A stretch of DNA of 64,000 nt from Rhodococcus sp. NBC_00297 (GCF_036173065.1 NZ_CP108041.1:2917001-2981000); one strand, 5' to 3'. Counted from the stretch's first letter, positions 49,597 to 59,378 are shown. Made by a program: numbers and translations. The notes: generated from the letters alone by a model not told the origin.

Positions 49597-50703
49597 TCAG
49601 ACCTGTAGGTCCACCCACACCAGTCTGTGATCGCTCGCCGACAGCAACTCGGCGCCCGGCTCGCCGGGCGCGGGCCAGAAGACCCCCGACCCGGTGACCG
49701 TCAGATCGGTGCTCGGCAGGACGTAGTCCACCCGCAGATCACCCGGCACGGGATCGGCGAAGTCCGCCGTGTCGGTGCCGGCGGTCGGCGAGGTGGGCGC
49801 CGGGTCCTGCAGCGCCGGGCTGTCGAGCAGTTGCGCGATGGCGCCCGGATAGGAGTCCCCGTCGACCGGATCGCTGTTCTGGTCCCCCAACACCACGAAC
49901 GAGGAGCCGTTCGGCAGGCCGCCGGCGAGTCCGGTGTCGTCGACGAGGTAGTCGGCGCCGGCGATGTAGTCCGCGGTGAGCCGGATCTCGTCGTGATTGC
50001 GTCGGCCGTTGCGGTCCTCGGGCCCGTCGAAGGAGGGCGGCGTGGGGTGCGAGACGAGCAGGTGGATCACCCGCCCGTCGATGTCCACGGGCACGTCCCA
50101 GTGCGATTTGCTCGACAGGCGCAGGGCGTCCGAGTTCGCGCCGTAGTACTCGCGCGGCAGCAGGTTGTCGGGCATGTCGGCCCAGCGGAAGGTCTGGAAC
50201 GTGCGGACCGCGGCGGCGTCGAGTGGGAACTTCGAGAGGACGACCATGCCGTACTGGCCGGGGAACTGCCCGAAGCCCCAGGCATCGTTCGGTCCGTCGG
50301 ACCGCCCGTCCCCGTCGAGGTCGAGCCCGGACGGCTCGCCGGTGTTGACGGGCGCCGTGTACGCGAACGGGTAGTCGATCGGTGCGTCGCCGACGGCGAG
50401 GTAGTTGTCGCGGAAGAGGTCGACGGCGCCGTCGGAGTAGTCGAACTCGTTGAGCAGCAGCATGTCCGGGGCGTTGCGCTGGACCACGTCGGCCACCGAC
50501 CGGATCTGTGGATCCGTTCCGGACCGCAGAGCGGCGACCAGCTCACCGGCGGCGGGGCGGTTCATGCTGGCGTTGTACGTCGCGACGCGGACGGTGCGCG
50601 GGTCACCGGGCGGCTCGTCGGCGGCAGGCGCGCTGCAGGCGGTCAGGGTGTGGACGGACGCGGCGAGGACGGACGCGGCGAGAAGCACGCGGGTGAGTCG
50701 CAT
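49597..50703 (-). CDS. Secreted endonuclease/exonuclease/phosphatase-fold lipoprotein
   Basis: 368 residues. Lipoprotein signal with lipobox LTAC (residues 20-23). EEP fold: VATYNASMNRPAA (metal Asn), LLLNEFDY (metal Glu), LLVSHPTPP, VVLGDQNSDPVDGDS and the terminal SDHRLVWVDL. Could be a nuclease or a phospholipid/phosphate esterase; the DGDGRSDG run (about 130) resembles a calcium loop. Convergent with the LLM gene, 4 nt between stops. Confidence 0.85.
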   Translation of the reverse strand: MRLTRVLLAASVLAASVHTLTACSAPAADEPPGDPRTVRVATYNASMNRPAAGELVAALRSGTDPQIRSVADVVQRNAPDMLLLNEFDYSDGAVDLFRDNYLAVGDAPIDYPFAYTAPVNTGEPSGLDLDGDGRSDGPNDAWGFGQFPGQYGMVVLSKFPLDAAAVRTFQTFRWADMPDNLLPREYYGANSDALRLSSKSHWDVPVDIDGRVIHLLVSHPTPPSFDGPEDRNGRRNHDEIRLTADYIAGADYLVDDTGLAGGLPNGSSFVVLGDQNSDPVDGDSYPGAIAQLLDSPALQDPAPTSPTAGTDTADFADPVPGDLRVDYVLPSTDLTVTGSGVFWPAPGEPGAELLSASDHRLVWVDLQV

Positions 50704-50766
50704 GGTGCGGGACGCTATCGCGCCGCCCTGACAGACGGGCGAACACGAGAGGGCAGGCAGGGGGCG

Positions 50767-52116
50767 TCAGGCCACGCCGTCCAGCACCCGCTGCGCGTCC
50801 GGCGACACGTACGGGTAGGCGCAGAGGGCGAGCACGCCCCCGATCAGCAGCAGGGGCAGCAGCGGAACCATGCCGGTGGTGAGGGAGCCGTACGCGTCGG
50901 ACACCGCGCCGACGAGGAGCGGTCCGACGGCGCCGCCCACGGTCGCGGCGATCTGCAGCAGTCCGTAACCCAGTCCGCGGTCGCGCGGGGCGAGCACGTC
51001 GGCGACGCACGAGGTGAGCGTGGGGATCGCCCAGGCGGTGAAGAAGCCGAACACGGTGAGCAGCACGGTGAAGGGCAGCCAGCTCTCGGAGGCCAACGCC
51101 CCGGCCATGGCCGCGGTGCCCAGCAGGATGCCGGTGCCGCCCACCAGGACGCGCCATTGCGACGGCGTCGAGAACAGGGGTCGCCGGGTGAGCAGGGATC
51201 CGACGAGCGTGCCGCCGACGATGCCGATCAGTGTCAGACCACCGCCCGCGGACGCGGCGGCCGCTTCGCCGAGGCCGAATCGGCGTTGCAACAGGCTGGG
51301 CACCCAGAACGTCAGGCCACCGACCGCGAGGCTCATGACGGTGAGTGCGCCGCCGGTGAACCACAGCGTCCGGATCGGTGCGACGCGGCGAAGTTGGACC
51401 GGCATCGGATCGGTGGTGGCCTCCGGCGCGGGCGTGTCCGCGCTGCCCGCGGCCAATCTGTCGGCGTACCCCCGTTCGGGTTCCCGCACCCGCGACATCA
51501 GCACGGCGACCACCACACCGGGAATCGCCATGACGAGGAAGGCGCCGCGCCACCCCAGCCACTCGGCGAGCACTCCGCCCAGCACGATGCCGGCGCCGCC
51601 GAGGTAGGCCGCGGTGCGCCACCAGCCGAAGGCCGTCGGGCGGGTCGCGGGTGGGTGGAAGTCGGCGAGCATGCTGGCGCTGGCGGGATTGTCGATCGCC
51701 TCGGCGGCGGCGAGGCCCATGCGCACCAGGTAGAAGACGGCGAAGGTGGGAGCGAGCGCGGAACCGACCGTCGCCAGGGCCCACAGGAACACGACGACGG
51801 TGATGATGCGGCCGCGGTCGTGTCGGTCCGCGAGGTAGGCGGCGGGCATCGCGAGGAGGCCCGCGGCGACAGCGGCCGCGGTGGGGATCGAGCCGGCCGC
51901 CGTGTCGCCGAACCCGAACTCCGCCTGCAGCTGCGGCAGCACGGCGGCGACCAGGCTGAACTCGATGCGGTCGACGAGGGAGACCAGCACCAGCACGATC
52001 GCGGGTCCCCACCCGTACGGGAGGGTGAGGGAGTCGCGCCGCGCCCCGATCGTGCGCCACCGCGGTGCCCGCGTCGCCGCCGCACCCCGCTCGGTCCGAT
52101 TCTCGGTCTCCGTCAC
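50767..52116 (-). CDS. MFS transporter (12-TM)
   Basis: 449-residue major-facilitator protein. Motif A is AAYLADRHDRGRI between TM2 and TM3, with a second-half counterpart LAPRDRGLGYGL between TM8 and TM10; helices fill residues 33-445 apart from a hydrophilic loop at 205-245. Resembles the spinster/glucarate group; cargo unknown. GTG 52116 begins VTETENRTERG; ribosome binding site weak. Confidence 0.85.
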   Translation of the reverse strand: MTETENRTERGAAATRAPRWRTIGARRDSLTLPYGWGPAIVLVLVSLVDRIEFSLVAAVLPQLQAEFGFGDTAAGSIPTAAAVAAGLLAMPAAYLADRHDRGRIITVVVFLWALATVGSALAPTFAVFYLVRMGLAAAEAIDNPASASMLADFHPPATRPTAFGWWRTAAYLGGAGIVLGGVLAEWLGWRGAFLVMAIPGVVVAVLMSRVREPERGYADRLAAGSADTPAPEATTDPMPVQLRRVAPIRTLWFTGGALTVMSLAVGGLTFWVPSLLQRRFGLGEAAAASAGGGLTLIGIVGGTLVGSLLTRRPLFSTPSQWRVLVGGTGILLGTAAMAGALASESWLPFTVLLTVFGFFTAWAIPTLTSCVADVLAPRDRGLGYGLLQIAATVGGAVGPLLVGAVSDAYGSLTTGMVPLLPLLLIGGVLALCAYPYVSPDAQRVLDGVA

Positions 52117-52245
52117 TGCCGCCCCCGTCCGACCGGCGCGCCGGCCGATTCGGGCGCAGCCTATTCCGGCGAAACGCCCGGGTGCCGTCGTCGGGAGAAG
52201 CTTGGGCGGACCCACCATCGGGCCCGCCCGGACCCTTGCTCCGTC

Positions 52246-52305
52246 ACCCCCGTGCGCCTTTTGCGTATCCCTGGATGCGCGAAAGGCGCACGGGGGCGTC
52301 AGCCC
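52246..52305 (-). repeat. Dispersed imperfect palindrome, copy 2
   Basis: 60-bp relative of the element at 11111-11169, with arms CCCCCGTGCGCC and GGCGCACGGGGG around TTTTGCGTA/TGCGCGAAA and the loop TCCCTGGA. It overlaps the stop codon of the adjacent VOC gene and can form a long hairpin that may end that transcript. Confidence 0.72.
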
Positions 52306-52682
52306 ACAGGCAGCTGCTGCACCGCCCACCTGTTGCCGTCCGGGTCGGCGAAGTAGGTGAACAACCCCCAGCCCTCGTCCTTCACCGGGGTGGCCTCGAC
52401 GCCGGCGGACAGCAGCATCTCGTACGCGGCCTGCGCGTCCTGCACGACGACGAGCATGCCCTCGACGGATCCGGGTGCGGCGGAGGTGATGTTCTTCCCG
52501 ATCGCGATCGAGCACGCGGAACCGGGTGGGGTGAGCTGGACGTAGCGCACGTCCGGGAAGGGAGTGGCGTCGTGGTCGGCGTGGAAGCCGATGCGCGTGT
52601 AGAACTCCTTCGCGCGGTCCACGTCGGTGACGGGCAGCATGACGAGCTGGATCTCCATGGTGAGCGGGTGCGTGGCGGTCAT
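52299..52682 (-). CDS. VOC family protein
   Basis: 127-residue vicinal-oxygen-chelate protein: MEIQLVMLPVTDVDRAKEFY, FPDVRYVQLTPPGSACSI and FADPDGNRWAVQQLP. Similar to uncharacterised glyoxalase-like proteins; one metal ligand (terminal Glu) reads Gln. ATG 52682 has GAGGAGAGG at 7 bases. Its last codons lie in the dispersed palindrome. Confidence 0.85.
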   Translation of the reverse strand: MTATHPLTMEIQLVMLPVTDVDRAKEFYTRIGFHADHDATPFPDVRYVQLTPPGSACSIAIGKNITSAAPGSVEGMLVVVQDAQAAYEMLLSAGVEATPVKDEGWGLFTYFADPDGNRWAVQQLPVG

Positions 52683-52835
52683 GGTCGGCCTCTCCTCGTA
52701 TCGGATGATGACCGAGATTCTGCTCCCGATCGAGGACGATCACGGTCCGCAATGCGCCGCCGATTCCTAGGAACAGTAGGTGTCATCTCCGGTCACAGGT
52801 ACGGTGACCGGACATTCGTCGTCAGGAGGACTCAC

Positions 52836-53729
52836 ATGGTCAGCGTGCGCAACAAGGTCGTGCTCATCACCGGCGCGGGCCGCGGTATCGGCGAGGCGAC
52901 GGCGCGGGCTCTCGCGGCCAAGGGCGCGAAGCTGGTGCTGACCGACGTGGACGAGGCGCCGCTGACGGCACTCGTGGCCGATCTGGGCGACGTCGCCGTG
53001 GGGGTGCGCGCCGACGTACGGGATCTCGTAGACATGCAGGCCGCTGTGGACGCGGGAATCGCGCGATTCGGAGGCATCGACGTGGTCCTCGCGAACGCCG
53101 GCATCTCGAGCTACGGGTCGGTGCTCAACGTCGATCCGGAGACGTTCAAGCGCGTGATCGACATCAACACCACGGGCGTCTTCCACACCGTCCGCGCGGC
53201 GCTGCCCTCGCTCATCGAGCGCAAGGGCTACGTGCTCGTCGTGTCCTCGCTCGCCGCCTTCACCGCCTGCCCCGGACTCGCGTCGTACAACGCGAGCAAG
53301 GCGGGAGCCGAACACTTCGCCAACGCCCTGCGCCTCGAGGTGAAGTACCAGGGTGTGGACGTCGGCTCCGCCCACATGGCGTGGATCGACACTCCACTGG
53401 TGCAGGACGCCAAGTCCGACCTCACCGCGTTCCAGGATCTGCTGTCCGTGCTGCCCTGGCCGCTCGGCCGCACCCTGCCGGTCGAGGCGTGTGTCGACGC
53501 CTTCGTCCGCGCGGTGGAGCGGCGGTCACGCCGGGTCTACGTTCCCGGGATCGTGGGCGGCATCGGGTGGGTGCGCTCCGTGCTCACCACTCGGCTCGGT
53601 GAGGCCACGACGCTGCGCCACGTGCCGCGCATCCTGCCGAAGATGGACGCCGAGGTGAAGGCGCTGGGTCGCTCGGAGAGCGCGCGCAATCGTGCTGTGA
53701 TGGAGGGTCAGTCGACGCGGAGCGCGTGA
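52836..53729 (+). CDS. Short-chain dehydrogenase/reductase
   Basis: 297-residue classical SDR: nucleotide motif TGAGRGIGEAT, NAGIS (NAG motif), catalytic Ser in VVSSLAAFT, YNASK (YxxxK) and DTPLV after it. C-terminal 45 residues with RRSRRVYVPGIVGG extend beyond the core as in lipid-active mycobacterial SDRs. ATG 52836 follows AGGAGGA. Its 3' end overlaps the convergent sixA-like gene by 22 bases. Confidence 0.9.
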   Translation: MVSVRNKVVLITGAGRGIGEATARALAAKGAKLVLTDVDEAPLTALVADLGDVAVGVRADVRDLVDMQAAVDAGIARFGGIDVVLANAGISSYGSVLNVDPETFKRVIDINTTGVFHTVRAALPSLIERKGYVLVVSSLAAFTACPGLASYNASKAGAEHFANALRLEVKYQGVDVGSAHMAWIDTPLVQDAKSDLTAFQDLLSVLPWPLGRTLPVEACVDAFVRAVERRSRRVYVPGIVGGIGWVRSVLTTRLGEATTLRHVPRILPKMDAEVKALGRSESARNRAVMEGQSTRSA

Positions 53730-54205
53730 GTCAGGCGGGCGCGCCCCGGCCCGAGATCCGACCAGTCGCCGGTGAACTCCAGCACCGCCAGCGCGGAGGT
53801 GGGGTAGCCCCGTCGGATCCACACCGCCGCGTCCGACTCCTGATCGTCGGCGAGTTCCAGTGCCGTGAAGGGGATTCCGGGTGCGTGGCCCACCACCAAC
53901 ACGCTGGCCGCCGAGTCGTCTGTCGCGCTGATCTCGCGGACGATGTCGTCGGGGGAGCCCCCGTAGACGGTGCCCTCGAAGCGCACCGGCGCGTCGACGG
54001 CCGTGCGCTCGAGAGTCTGGCGAGTACGCGTCGCCGTCGAGCAGATCACCGCGTCCACGGCGCCGACGTTCGCCCGGATCCAGTCGCCGGCCGCGGCGGC
54101 CTGGCGACGGCCCCGTTCGTCGAGAGGCCGGTCGTGGTCGTCCACCCCGTCTGGGTACGAGGACTTGCCGTGGCGCATCAGGATCAGGGTGCGGGTGTCG
54201 GACAT
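53708..54205 (-). CDS. sixA: SixA-type phosphohistidine phosphatase
   Basis: 165-residue histidine phosphatase with LILMRHGKSSYPD (RHG catalytic His), the Arg in STATRTRQT and the second His in VVGHAPG. SixA-like proteins dephosphorylate His-containing proteins, but small-molecule substrates are possible. It starts 9 nt after the glycosyltransferase gene ahead of it, so it may belong to that operon. Confidence 0.88.
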   Translation of the reverse strand: MSDTRTLILMRHGKSSYPDGVDDHDRPLDERGRRQAAAAGDWIRANVGAVDAVICSTATRTRQTLERTAVDAPVRFEGTVYGGSPDDIVREISATDDSAASVLVVGHAPGIPFTALELADDQESDAAVWIRRGYPTSALAVLEFTGDWSDLGPGRARLTHALRVD

Positions 54206-54214
54206 CGCTCGATG

Positions 54215-55012
54215 CTAGTGCCCGACCGGGCGGCGAGCGATGCTGCTGCCCTCGGGTGTCCAGTCGATGTCGCCGCGCTCGCGAAAAGCGTTCAGCCACC
54301 CGATCATCGGCCAGTGTCCCCATCGACCGTGGAAGATGGCGGCGTTGGTCACGATGTCGTCGAGATGCTCGATCGGCGGCGAGGACACGGGGTGCCACTG
54401 ATGGTGCGCGTGCGCTCCGCCGACCCACAGCAGATCCAGCCCCGATCGTTCCGCGACGCGGCCGACGTCGGTGTCCTCGCCGCCGTAGCCCGTGTAGTCC
54501 TCGCAGAACCCCCCGAGCGTGTGCCACGTCGCCGACGTGACCGCGAACGACAGCGACCAGAACAGATCCCAGTTCGTTCCGATCTCGACGTGCCCCGGCG
54601 CCGGATTCGGGCGTGCCGCATGGGGATTCGTCCATCCGTCCAGGTCGTCCGGGTACCCACCGGAGACCTCGGGCAGGTAGGTGACCGGCCCGCACAGCAC
54701 GGCTCCGTCGCGCGCACGACGGACGTACCGGTCGATCATCTCGCGGCTCGGGATGCAGTCGACGTCCAGGAAGATCAGCAGATCGGCACCGGCCTCGAGG
54801 GCGAGGCGGGCACCCTCGTTGCGCGCCCGCGCCAGGGGGAGCGCGTCGCCGACGCGGGGAACGACGGCGGTGGCGTCCACGACCGTCGGGTCACCCATCG
54901 ACACCACGACGTGCAGATCGGCTCGCCGTGTCGAGCGAGCGAGACCGCGGCGTTGCGCAGCGAGGTGCCCCGCGCGACCCGACACGATGGTCACCACGGC
55001 CACCGAAGTCAT
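54215..55012 (-). CDS. Family 2 glycosyltransferase with GT7-type C-terminus
   Basis: 265-residue GT-A glycosyltransferase. MTSVAVVTIVSGRAGHL start, DVD metal motif in LIFLDVDCIPSREMI, and the acceptor region TLGGFCEDYTGYGGEDTDVG, the GGED pattern of galactosyl/GalNAc transferases of GT7 type. No membrane span. ATG 55012 is 13 nt after the upstream stop; a start at 55060 would overlap it. Sugar donor and acceptor unknown. Confidence 0.85.
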   Translation of the reverse strand: MTSVAVVTIVSGRAGHLAAQRRGLARSTRRADLHVVVSMGDPTVVDATAVVPRVGDALPLARARNEGARLALEAGADLLIFLDVDCIPSREMIDRYVRRARDGAVLCGPVTYLPEVSGGYPDDLDGWTNPHAARPNPAPGHVEIGTNWDLFWSLSFAVTSATWHTLGGFCEDYTGYGGEDTDVGRVAERSGLDLLWVGGAHAHHQWHPVSSPPIEHLDDIVTNAAIFHGRWGHWPMIGWLNAFRERGDIDWTPEGSSIARRPVGH

Positions 55013-55025
55013 GTAAGCACCGACG

Positions 55026-56018
55026 TCACGCCCACACGTCCTCGATCGCCGCTGCCGCACGACGCGCTGCGCCGTCCACCTCGGTCCGTGCCCGGATGTC
55101 GCCGGTCAGCGCACCGGCACGGTTCAGGATCTCGGGCCACCGGTCCGGATCGGGCCACGACTCGAGCGAGATCGCCAGCCCCGCGGCCCCCAGCGCGCGA
55201 GTGGTCGCGAGTTGCTCACCGTGCGGGCGACTCTCGGCCACGATCACCGCGGGCGCACCCGATGCGGCCACGTCGGCCACCGCGTTCTGCCCGCCGTGCG
55301 TGACCACCACGCCGGCACCGGTCAGCAGCGGCCACACGTCGTCCACCCAGGGGGTGCCGGGCACGCCGACACCGCGCCAGGTGCGGGTCGGCGTGGCAGC
55401 ACCCGCTCGGGCGAGGTGGTCCGGGGTGAGAGCTGAGCCCCCTGCGCCCGCGAGCACGACGACGGACGTCGGGTCGCGGTCGGTTCCGGCGCGGGCACGA
55501 TCGGCGTGGGCACTGATCGAGCCGACGTACACGGTCCTGTCCTCGAACTCGCGCAACCACTCCGGCCGGTACACCGAGGCCGACCACGGAGCGACGATGC
55601 GGTCGGCGACGCGATAGGCCAGCTGATGGGGCGCATCGGTGCGCTCGCCCGGCATCGCGAACACGACCACCCGAACACCCATGAGTCGCACGAACAGGGC
55701 GACCTCGACGGACACGTCGACGACGACGCATCGGGGGCGATCCTCGTCCACGAACCGCGCGAGGGCGGCCATGCGGTCGGTCATCCCGGGGACCGAGGTG
55801 GGCGCCCAGTGGACGACCCCGTGAGCGGTGGGGTCGTCCGGATCGTCACCGCCGTCGGGTGTGTCGAGAGGAAGTGTGATCCACCCCGCGAACGGGTCGA
55901 TGTCCGACGGCCGGGGCCGCGAGGACAGCACCGTCACCGGCTCGGCGAGCGCCCGTGCGACGGACCGGGCGCGGGTCAGATGCCCCACGCCGTGGTGGTG
56001 GACGTAGTACCCGATCAT
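55026..56018 (-). CDS. GT-B glycosyltransferase, MurG/GT28-like
   Basis: 330 residues: N-terminal YYVHHHGVGHLTRARSVARAL (acceptor-side glycine loop) and C-terminal donor-site VVVTHGGQNAVADVAASGAP with the PHGEQLAT Glu/Gln pair, as in MurG/UGT folds. ATG 56018 overlaps the previous gene's stop (ATGA). Confidence 0.85.
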   Translation of the reverse strand: MIGYYVHHHGVGHLTRARSVARALAEPVTVLSSRPRPSDIDPFAGWITLPLDTPDGGDDPDDPTAHGVVHWAPTSVPGMTDRMAALARFVDEDRPRCVVVDVSVEVALFVRLMGVRVVVFAMPGERTDAPHQLAYRVADRIVAPWSASVYRPEWLREFEDRTVYVGSISAHADRARAGTDRDPTSVVVLAGAGGSALTPDHLARAGAATPTRTWRGVGVPGTPWVDDVWPLLTGAGVVVTHGGQNAVADVAASGAPAVIVAESRPHGEQLATTRALGAAGLAISLESWPDPDRWPEILNRAGALTGDIRARTEVDGAARRAAAAIEDVWA

Positions 56019-57148
56019 GCAGGGACGGCGGCGGTTCGGCCCGACGTCGTCAGCAACTCGCGGTAGAGGTCGAGATAGCTGTCCACCATCGTCGCGTCCG
56101 AACAGATGCGCTCCGCGCGAGCGCGGGCGTGCGCACGGGGGAGGCGCGCAGCATCTCCGATGGCCCCGGCGAGAGCGTCGATGTCGTCGGCGGGCACCAT
56201 CCGGCCACACGTGTCGTCGAGGATCTCCGGGATGCCGCCGCGACGGAAGGCCGCCACCGGTGTGCCGCACGCGAGTGCTTCGGCGACCACGAGCCCGTAC
56301 GGCTCGTCCCACTGCGGCGTCACCAGTGCGACGGCGGCTCCGCCGACCAGATCGGCGAGTTCCTTCTGCATCAGGTGACCCTCGTAGGTGACGCCGTCGC
56401 CGAGGCGGGGCTCCACCGCCGTCCGGAAGTAGTCGTCGTCGGCTGCCGGTCCGGCGATGCGCAGGTGGTAGCCGGCGCGCCGGGCGGCGTCGATGGCGAG
56501 ATCGACCCCCTTCTCGGGAACCAACCGGCCCGTCCACACCGCGTACTCGCCCGCCCCGCCGCGATCGCCGGTGCCCTGGCCGAACGGCCACCGGTCGAGC
56601 GGGATCCCGTTGGGAACCACGGGGATCGGACCCGCGACGGGTAGCCACTGCTGCGCCGTGTACTCGCTCACCGCGGCGTACCCGGTGTTCGGATTGAGCG
56701 GCACCGCGGCCGCCGACTCCAGCCAGGCGAGCGGTGGCGTGTGCAGCGTCGTGAGCATGGGGACCGGCACCATCGAGGACATCGCGATGGGCAGGTAGTG
56801 GAGGCTGTGATTGTGGATCACGTCGAACGACTGTGCCAGGGGCCCGGCCAGTTCGAGCATGACCGACAGATAGGCGTGATGCTCGTGCACCACCCACGAC
56901 GGTCCCATGTGTTCGGTCCGCGCGTGCGGACTCATCTGGAACGTGTGGACGTCGATGACGTCGTGCGCGACGTCGGTCGACGTGCCTTCGGCACCGAAGA
57001 GCGTGACGCGATGGCCGCGCTCGGTGAGGGCATGGGCGAGATGCCACACGTGTGCCTCGAGGCCACCCGCGAACGGTTGCGCGATGGGGAAGCGCGACGA
57101 TCCGAGAAGGGCGATGCGCAGTGGACGTGCGGTGGCGGCGAACGTCAT
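56015..57148 (-). CDS. Family 4 glycosyltransferase
   Basis: 377-residue GT-B retaining glycosyltransferase. GGLEAHVWHLAHALTERGH at the N-terminus, TGRLVPEKGVDLAID, and the ExxxxxxxE donor motif EPYGLVVAEALACGTPV. ATG 57148 overlaps the preceding gene's stop (ATGA). Part of a four-transferase leftward operon. Confidence 0.88.
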   Translation of the reverse strand: MTFAATARPLRIALLGSSRFPIAQPFAGGLEAHVWHLAHALTERGHRVTLFGAEGTSTDVAHDVIDVHTFQMSPHARTEHMGPSWVVHEHHAYLSVMLELAGPLAQSFDVIHNHSLHYLPIAMSSMVPVPMLTTLHTPPLAWLESAAAVPLNPNTGYAAVSEYTAQQWLPVAGPIPVVPNGIPLDRWPFGQGTGDRGGAGEYAVWTGRLVPEKGVDLAIDAARRAGYHLRIAGPAADDDYFRTAVEPRLGDGVTYEGHLMQKELADLVGGAAVALVTPQWDEPYGLVVAEALACGTPVAAFRRGGIPEILDDTCGRMVPADDIDALAGAIGDAARLPRAHARARAERICSDATMVDSYLDLYRELLTTSGRTAAVPA

Positions 57149-58242
57149 ACGAGCACGGCTCCGTCCGCGCGGCCCGAGGCGACGGGAGCGGACAGGGCAC
57201 GGTAGAGCGCGGCGTGCTCGGCGGCGATCGCGCTCTGCTGATGGCGTCGGTAGTCGGCGAAGTCCGGGCCGGTCGGCTCGGTGCGCAGCGCCTCGCCCAC
57301 CGCGGCATCGAGCGACGCGGGATCGAAGAGGCCGGGTCCGAACACGAAGGTGGGGCACGGGAACTGATCGGCGAAGTGGCCGATGTCCGGGACGACGGGG
57401 ACGACGCCGAGGTCGCGGCACGCCTCCATCCAGCCAGAGTGCGTACCGAAGCGGTACGGAAGCACGGACACGTCGATCTCGGACAGGTACTGCCACAGCT
57501 CCGCGTCGGTGAACCGACGATGCACCCGCACGTCGACGTCAGGGTGATCACGGAAGGCCAGCAACCGCTCGCCGCGCTCCGGTGCGTACCAGTGGCTCGT
57601 GTGGTCGAACACGTCGTCGTCGATGTCGAGACGCACCACGGCGTCGCGTGCCGACGCGGCCGCCACGACCGTCGACATGACCGCCTCGGGATCGAGGTTC
57701 GCGCGCAGCGACTTGGCGTGCACGGCGACGACTGCGCGCTCGTGCGCCGTGGTGTCGCGTGCGGCGATGACGTCGAGCGGTGCGACGTGCGGATGCGGGA
57801 TCACCATCGCCGAGCGGCCCCACAGACGTTCGATCTCCCGAGCGGCGCGGTCGGTCAGCGTGATGACGGCGGCCGCGGCGGGGACGAGGACGTCGAGCTG
57901 GGACCGGTGCATGTCGAGCTCGGCGAAGTGTGGATTGTGCAGGTCGTGCACTGTGAGGACGAGGGGGGTCGACGACTCGCGCAGCACGGAGACGACGTCG
58001 GCGAGACGGTCCGGTGTGGCGGCGTCGAAGCCGAAGTGCAGGTGCACCACGTCGATGTCGTCGATGTGCGCGCGGAGATAGTCGGGCTCGAGCAGGCGCG
58101 GGGGCCACCACTGCCCGGGCGTGGTCGCCTCGAGGGGCCGGGGATCGTCGAGCAGAAGAATGTCGTCGCCCGTGGCGACGACAGCGGCGACGTACGGGTG
58201 CGCAGCAGGGATGGATGCGACGGCGATCACGGCTCGGGTCAT
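57145..58242 (-). CDS. GT-B glycosyltransferase-like protein
   Basis: 365 residues. Features of GT4-like folds: DVVHLHFGFDAA, TVHDLHNPHF, an acceptor-side loop, and a C-terminal region where VSVLPYRFGTHSGWMEACRDLGVVPVVPD replaces the classical E-x7-E motif. ATG 58242 abuts GAGAGG. First gene of the leftward operon; family assignment is weaker than for its neighbours. Confidence 0.75.
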   Translation of the reverse strand: MTRAVIAVASIPAAHPYVAAVVATGDDILLLDDPRPLEATTPGQWWPPRLLEPDYLRAHIDDIDVVHLHFGFDAATPDRLADVVSVLRESSTPLVLTVHDLHNPHFAELDMHRSQLDVLVPAAAAVITLTDRAAREIERLWGRSAMVIPHPHVAPLDVIAARDTTAHERAVVAVHAKSLRANLDPEAVMSTVVAAASARDAVVRLDIDDDVFDHTSHWYAPERGERLLAFRDHPDVDVRVHRRFTDAELWQYLSEIDVSVLPYRFGTHSGWMEACRDLGVVPVVPDIGHFADQFPCPTFVFGPGLFDPASLDAAVGEALRTEPTGPDFADYRRHQQSAIAAEHAALYRALSAPVASGRADGAVLV

Positions 58243-58372
58243 CCTCTCGGGGGCAGACGCGCGCGCCCGAGGGGTGGGCAGGGCGGCACGGGTGTACGAA
58301 CAGGGATCGGGCCGCCTTCTGGACCACGACAAAAGTGGAATGCCCCGGGGGGCTCGTCCACAAACGCGGTGT

Positions 58373-58403
58373 CGTGCAGGTCTCTCACCGCTTCGCCTGC
58401 ACG
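58373..58403. promoter_or_regulatory. Inverted repeat in the divergent glycan promoter region
   Basis: Arms CGTGCAGG (58373-58380) and CCTGCACG (58396-58403), 15 bases apart, 22 bases before the WcbI-like start. The 182-base intergenic segment 58243-58424 must hold both divergent promoters. A possible operator for both arms of the cluster. Confidence 0.35.
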
Positions 58404-58424
58404 CTGTGCGGGTAACCCGACGCC

Positions 58425-59378
58425 ATGCCTCACTCTGCGTCGACCGAGCCGGACGGCCGGACGCGTCACTACGGCGAGTTCTACGGTCTCGACCCGATGC
58501 CCGACGATCCACCGCTGTGGATCGTGCTCGGGAACTGCCAGGCCGAGGCCGTGCGAGTGATGCTCGACGAGGTGCCGGACGCGCCGTTCCGGACCGTGCG
58601 CATGCCGCCGGTGCACGAACTCGACTCGGCCGACGTGCGGCACCTCGCCGAGCTGGCCGGCCGGGCCTCGGTGTTGCTGGCGCAGCCGGTTCGCGATGAC
58701 TACCGCGAGCTGCCGATCGGGACGAACCAGGTGGCGTCGATGCTGCCGGAGCACGCCCGGGTCGTGCGGTGGCCGGTCTTCCGGTACAGCGGGCTGTACC
58801 CGTTCCAGGTGATCGTGCGGCACCCGAGCGACCCGTCGGCGTCTCCCGCCGGCGCTCCGTACCACGATCTGCGCACGGTGCTCGTGGCCGCAGGCAGAGT
58901 GGAATCCGAGCAGTGGCGCGCCGCTCCCGTCGCCCCTGACGCGCTGCGCGCGAACGCCGAGGCGAGCATCGCCGAACTCGCACGACGCGAGCGCCGGGAC
59001 TGCGACGTCGCGATCTCGGACGTCCTGACCGCGCACGGAGCGGACGCCGCACACACGATCAATCACCCCGGCAATCCCGTGCTGCTCGAGCTGGCCACGC
59101 GCATCCTGTCGGCAGCCGGTGTCGACGCTGCGGCGGCGGATCCCGGCCGCGTACTGCTCGATTCGGTGCACACGCCGCTGGAGTCCGCTGTCGTCGACGC
59201 GCTCGGCCTCGGCGCCGCGCCCCGGCCGGACTGGGTGATCGGCGGCTCCGTCGTCGATGCCGAGGACATTCACCGTCGCCAACTGCAGTGGTACGCCGAG
59301 CATCCCGCGTTCGTGGACGCCGCGCTCACCCGACACGCGGACACGCTCTCGCTGCTGCTACCTGAGGTCGCCTCGTGA
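58425..59378 (+). CDS. WcbI-like polysaccharide biosynthesis protein
   Basis: 317 residues. The motif VLGNCQAEAVRVML near residue 34 is that of the WcbI family, a capsule-linked putative acyl/acetyltransferase; FPVFRYSG-like PVFRYSGLYPFQVIV and the HINHPGNPVLLELA-type TINHPGNPVLLELATRIL follow. CoA-binding was reported for WcbI; activity here is inference. Overlaps the next gene (GTGA). Confidence 0.78.
   Translation: MPHSASTEPDGRTRHYGEFYGLDPMPDDPPLWIVLGNCQAEAVRVMLDEVPDAPFRTVRMPPVHELDSADVRHLAELAGRASVLLAQPVRDDYRELPIGTNQVASMLPEHARVVRWPVFRYSGLYPFQVIVRHPSDPSASPAGAPYHDLRTVLVAAGRVESEQWRAAPVAPDALRANAEASIAELARRERRDCDVAISDVLTAHGADAAHTINHPGNPVLLELATRILSAAGVDAAAADPGRVLLDSVHTPLESAVVDALGLGAAPRPDWVIGGSVVDAEDIHRRQLQWYAEHPAFVDAALTRHADTLSLLLPEVAS

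Noticed and set aside
49627..52356. A 909-residue plus-strand frame over the EEP lipoprotein and MFS genes
   Set aside because: Spans two well-supported minus-strand genes and the dispersed palindrome; arginine/glycine-rich shadow.
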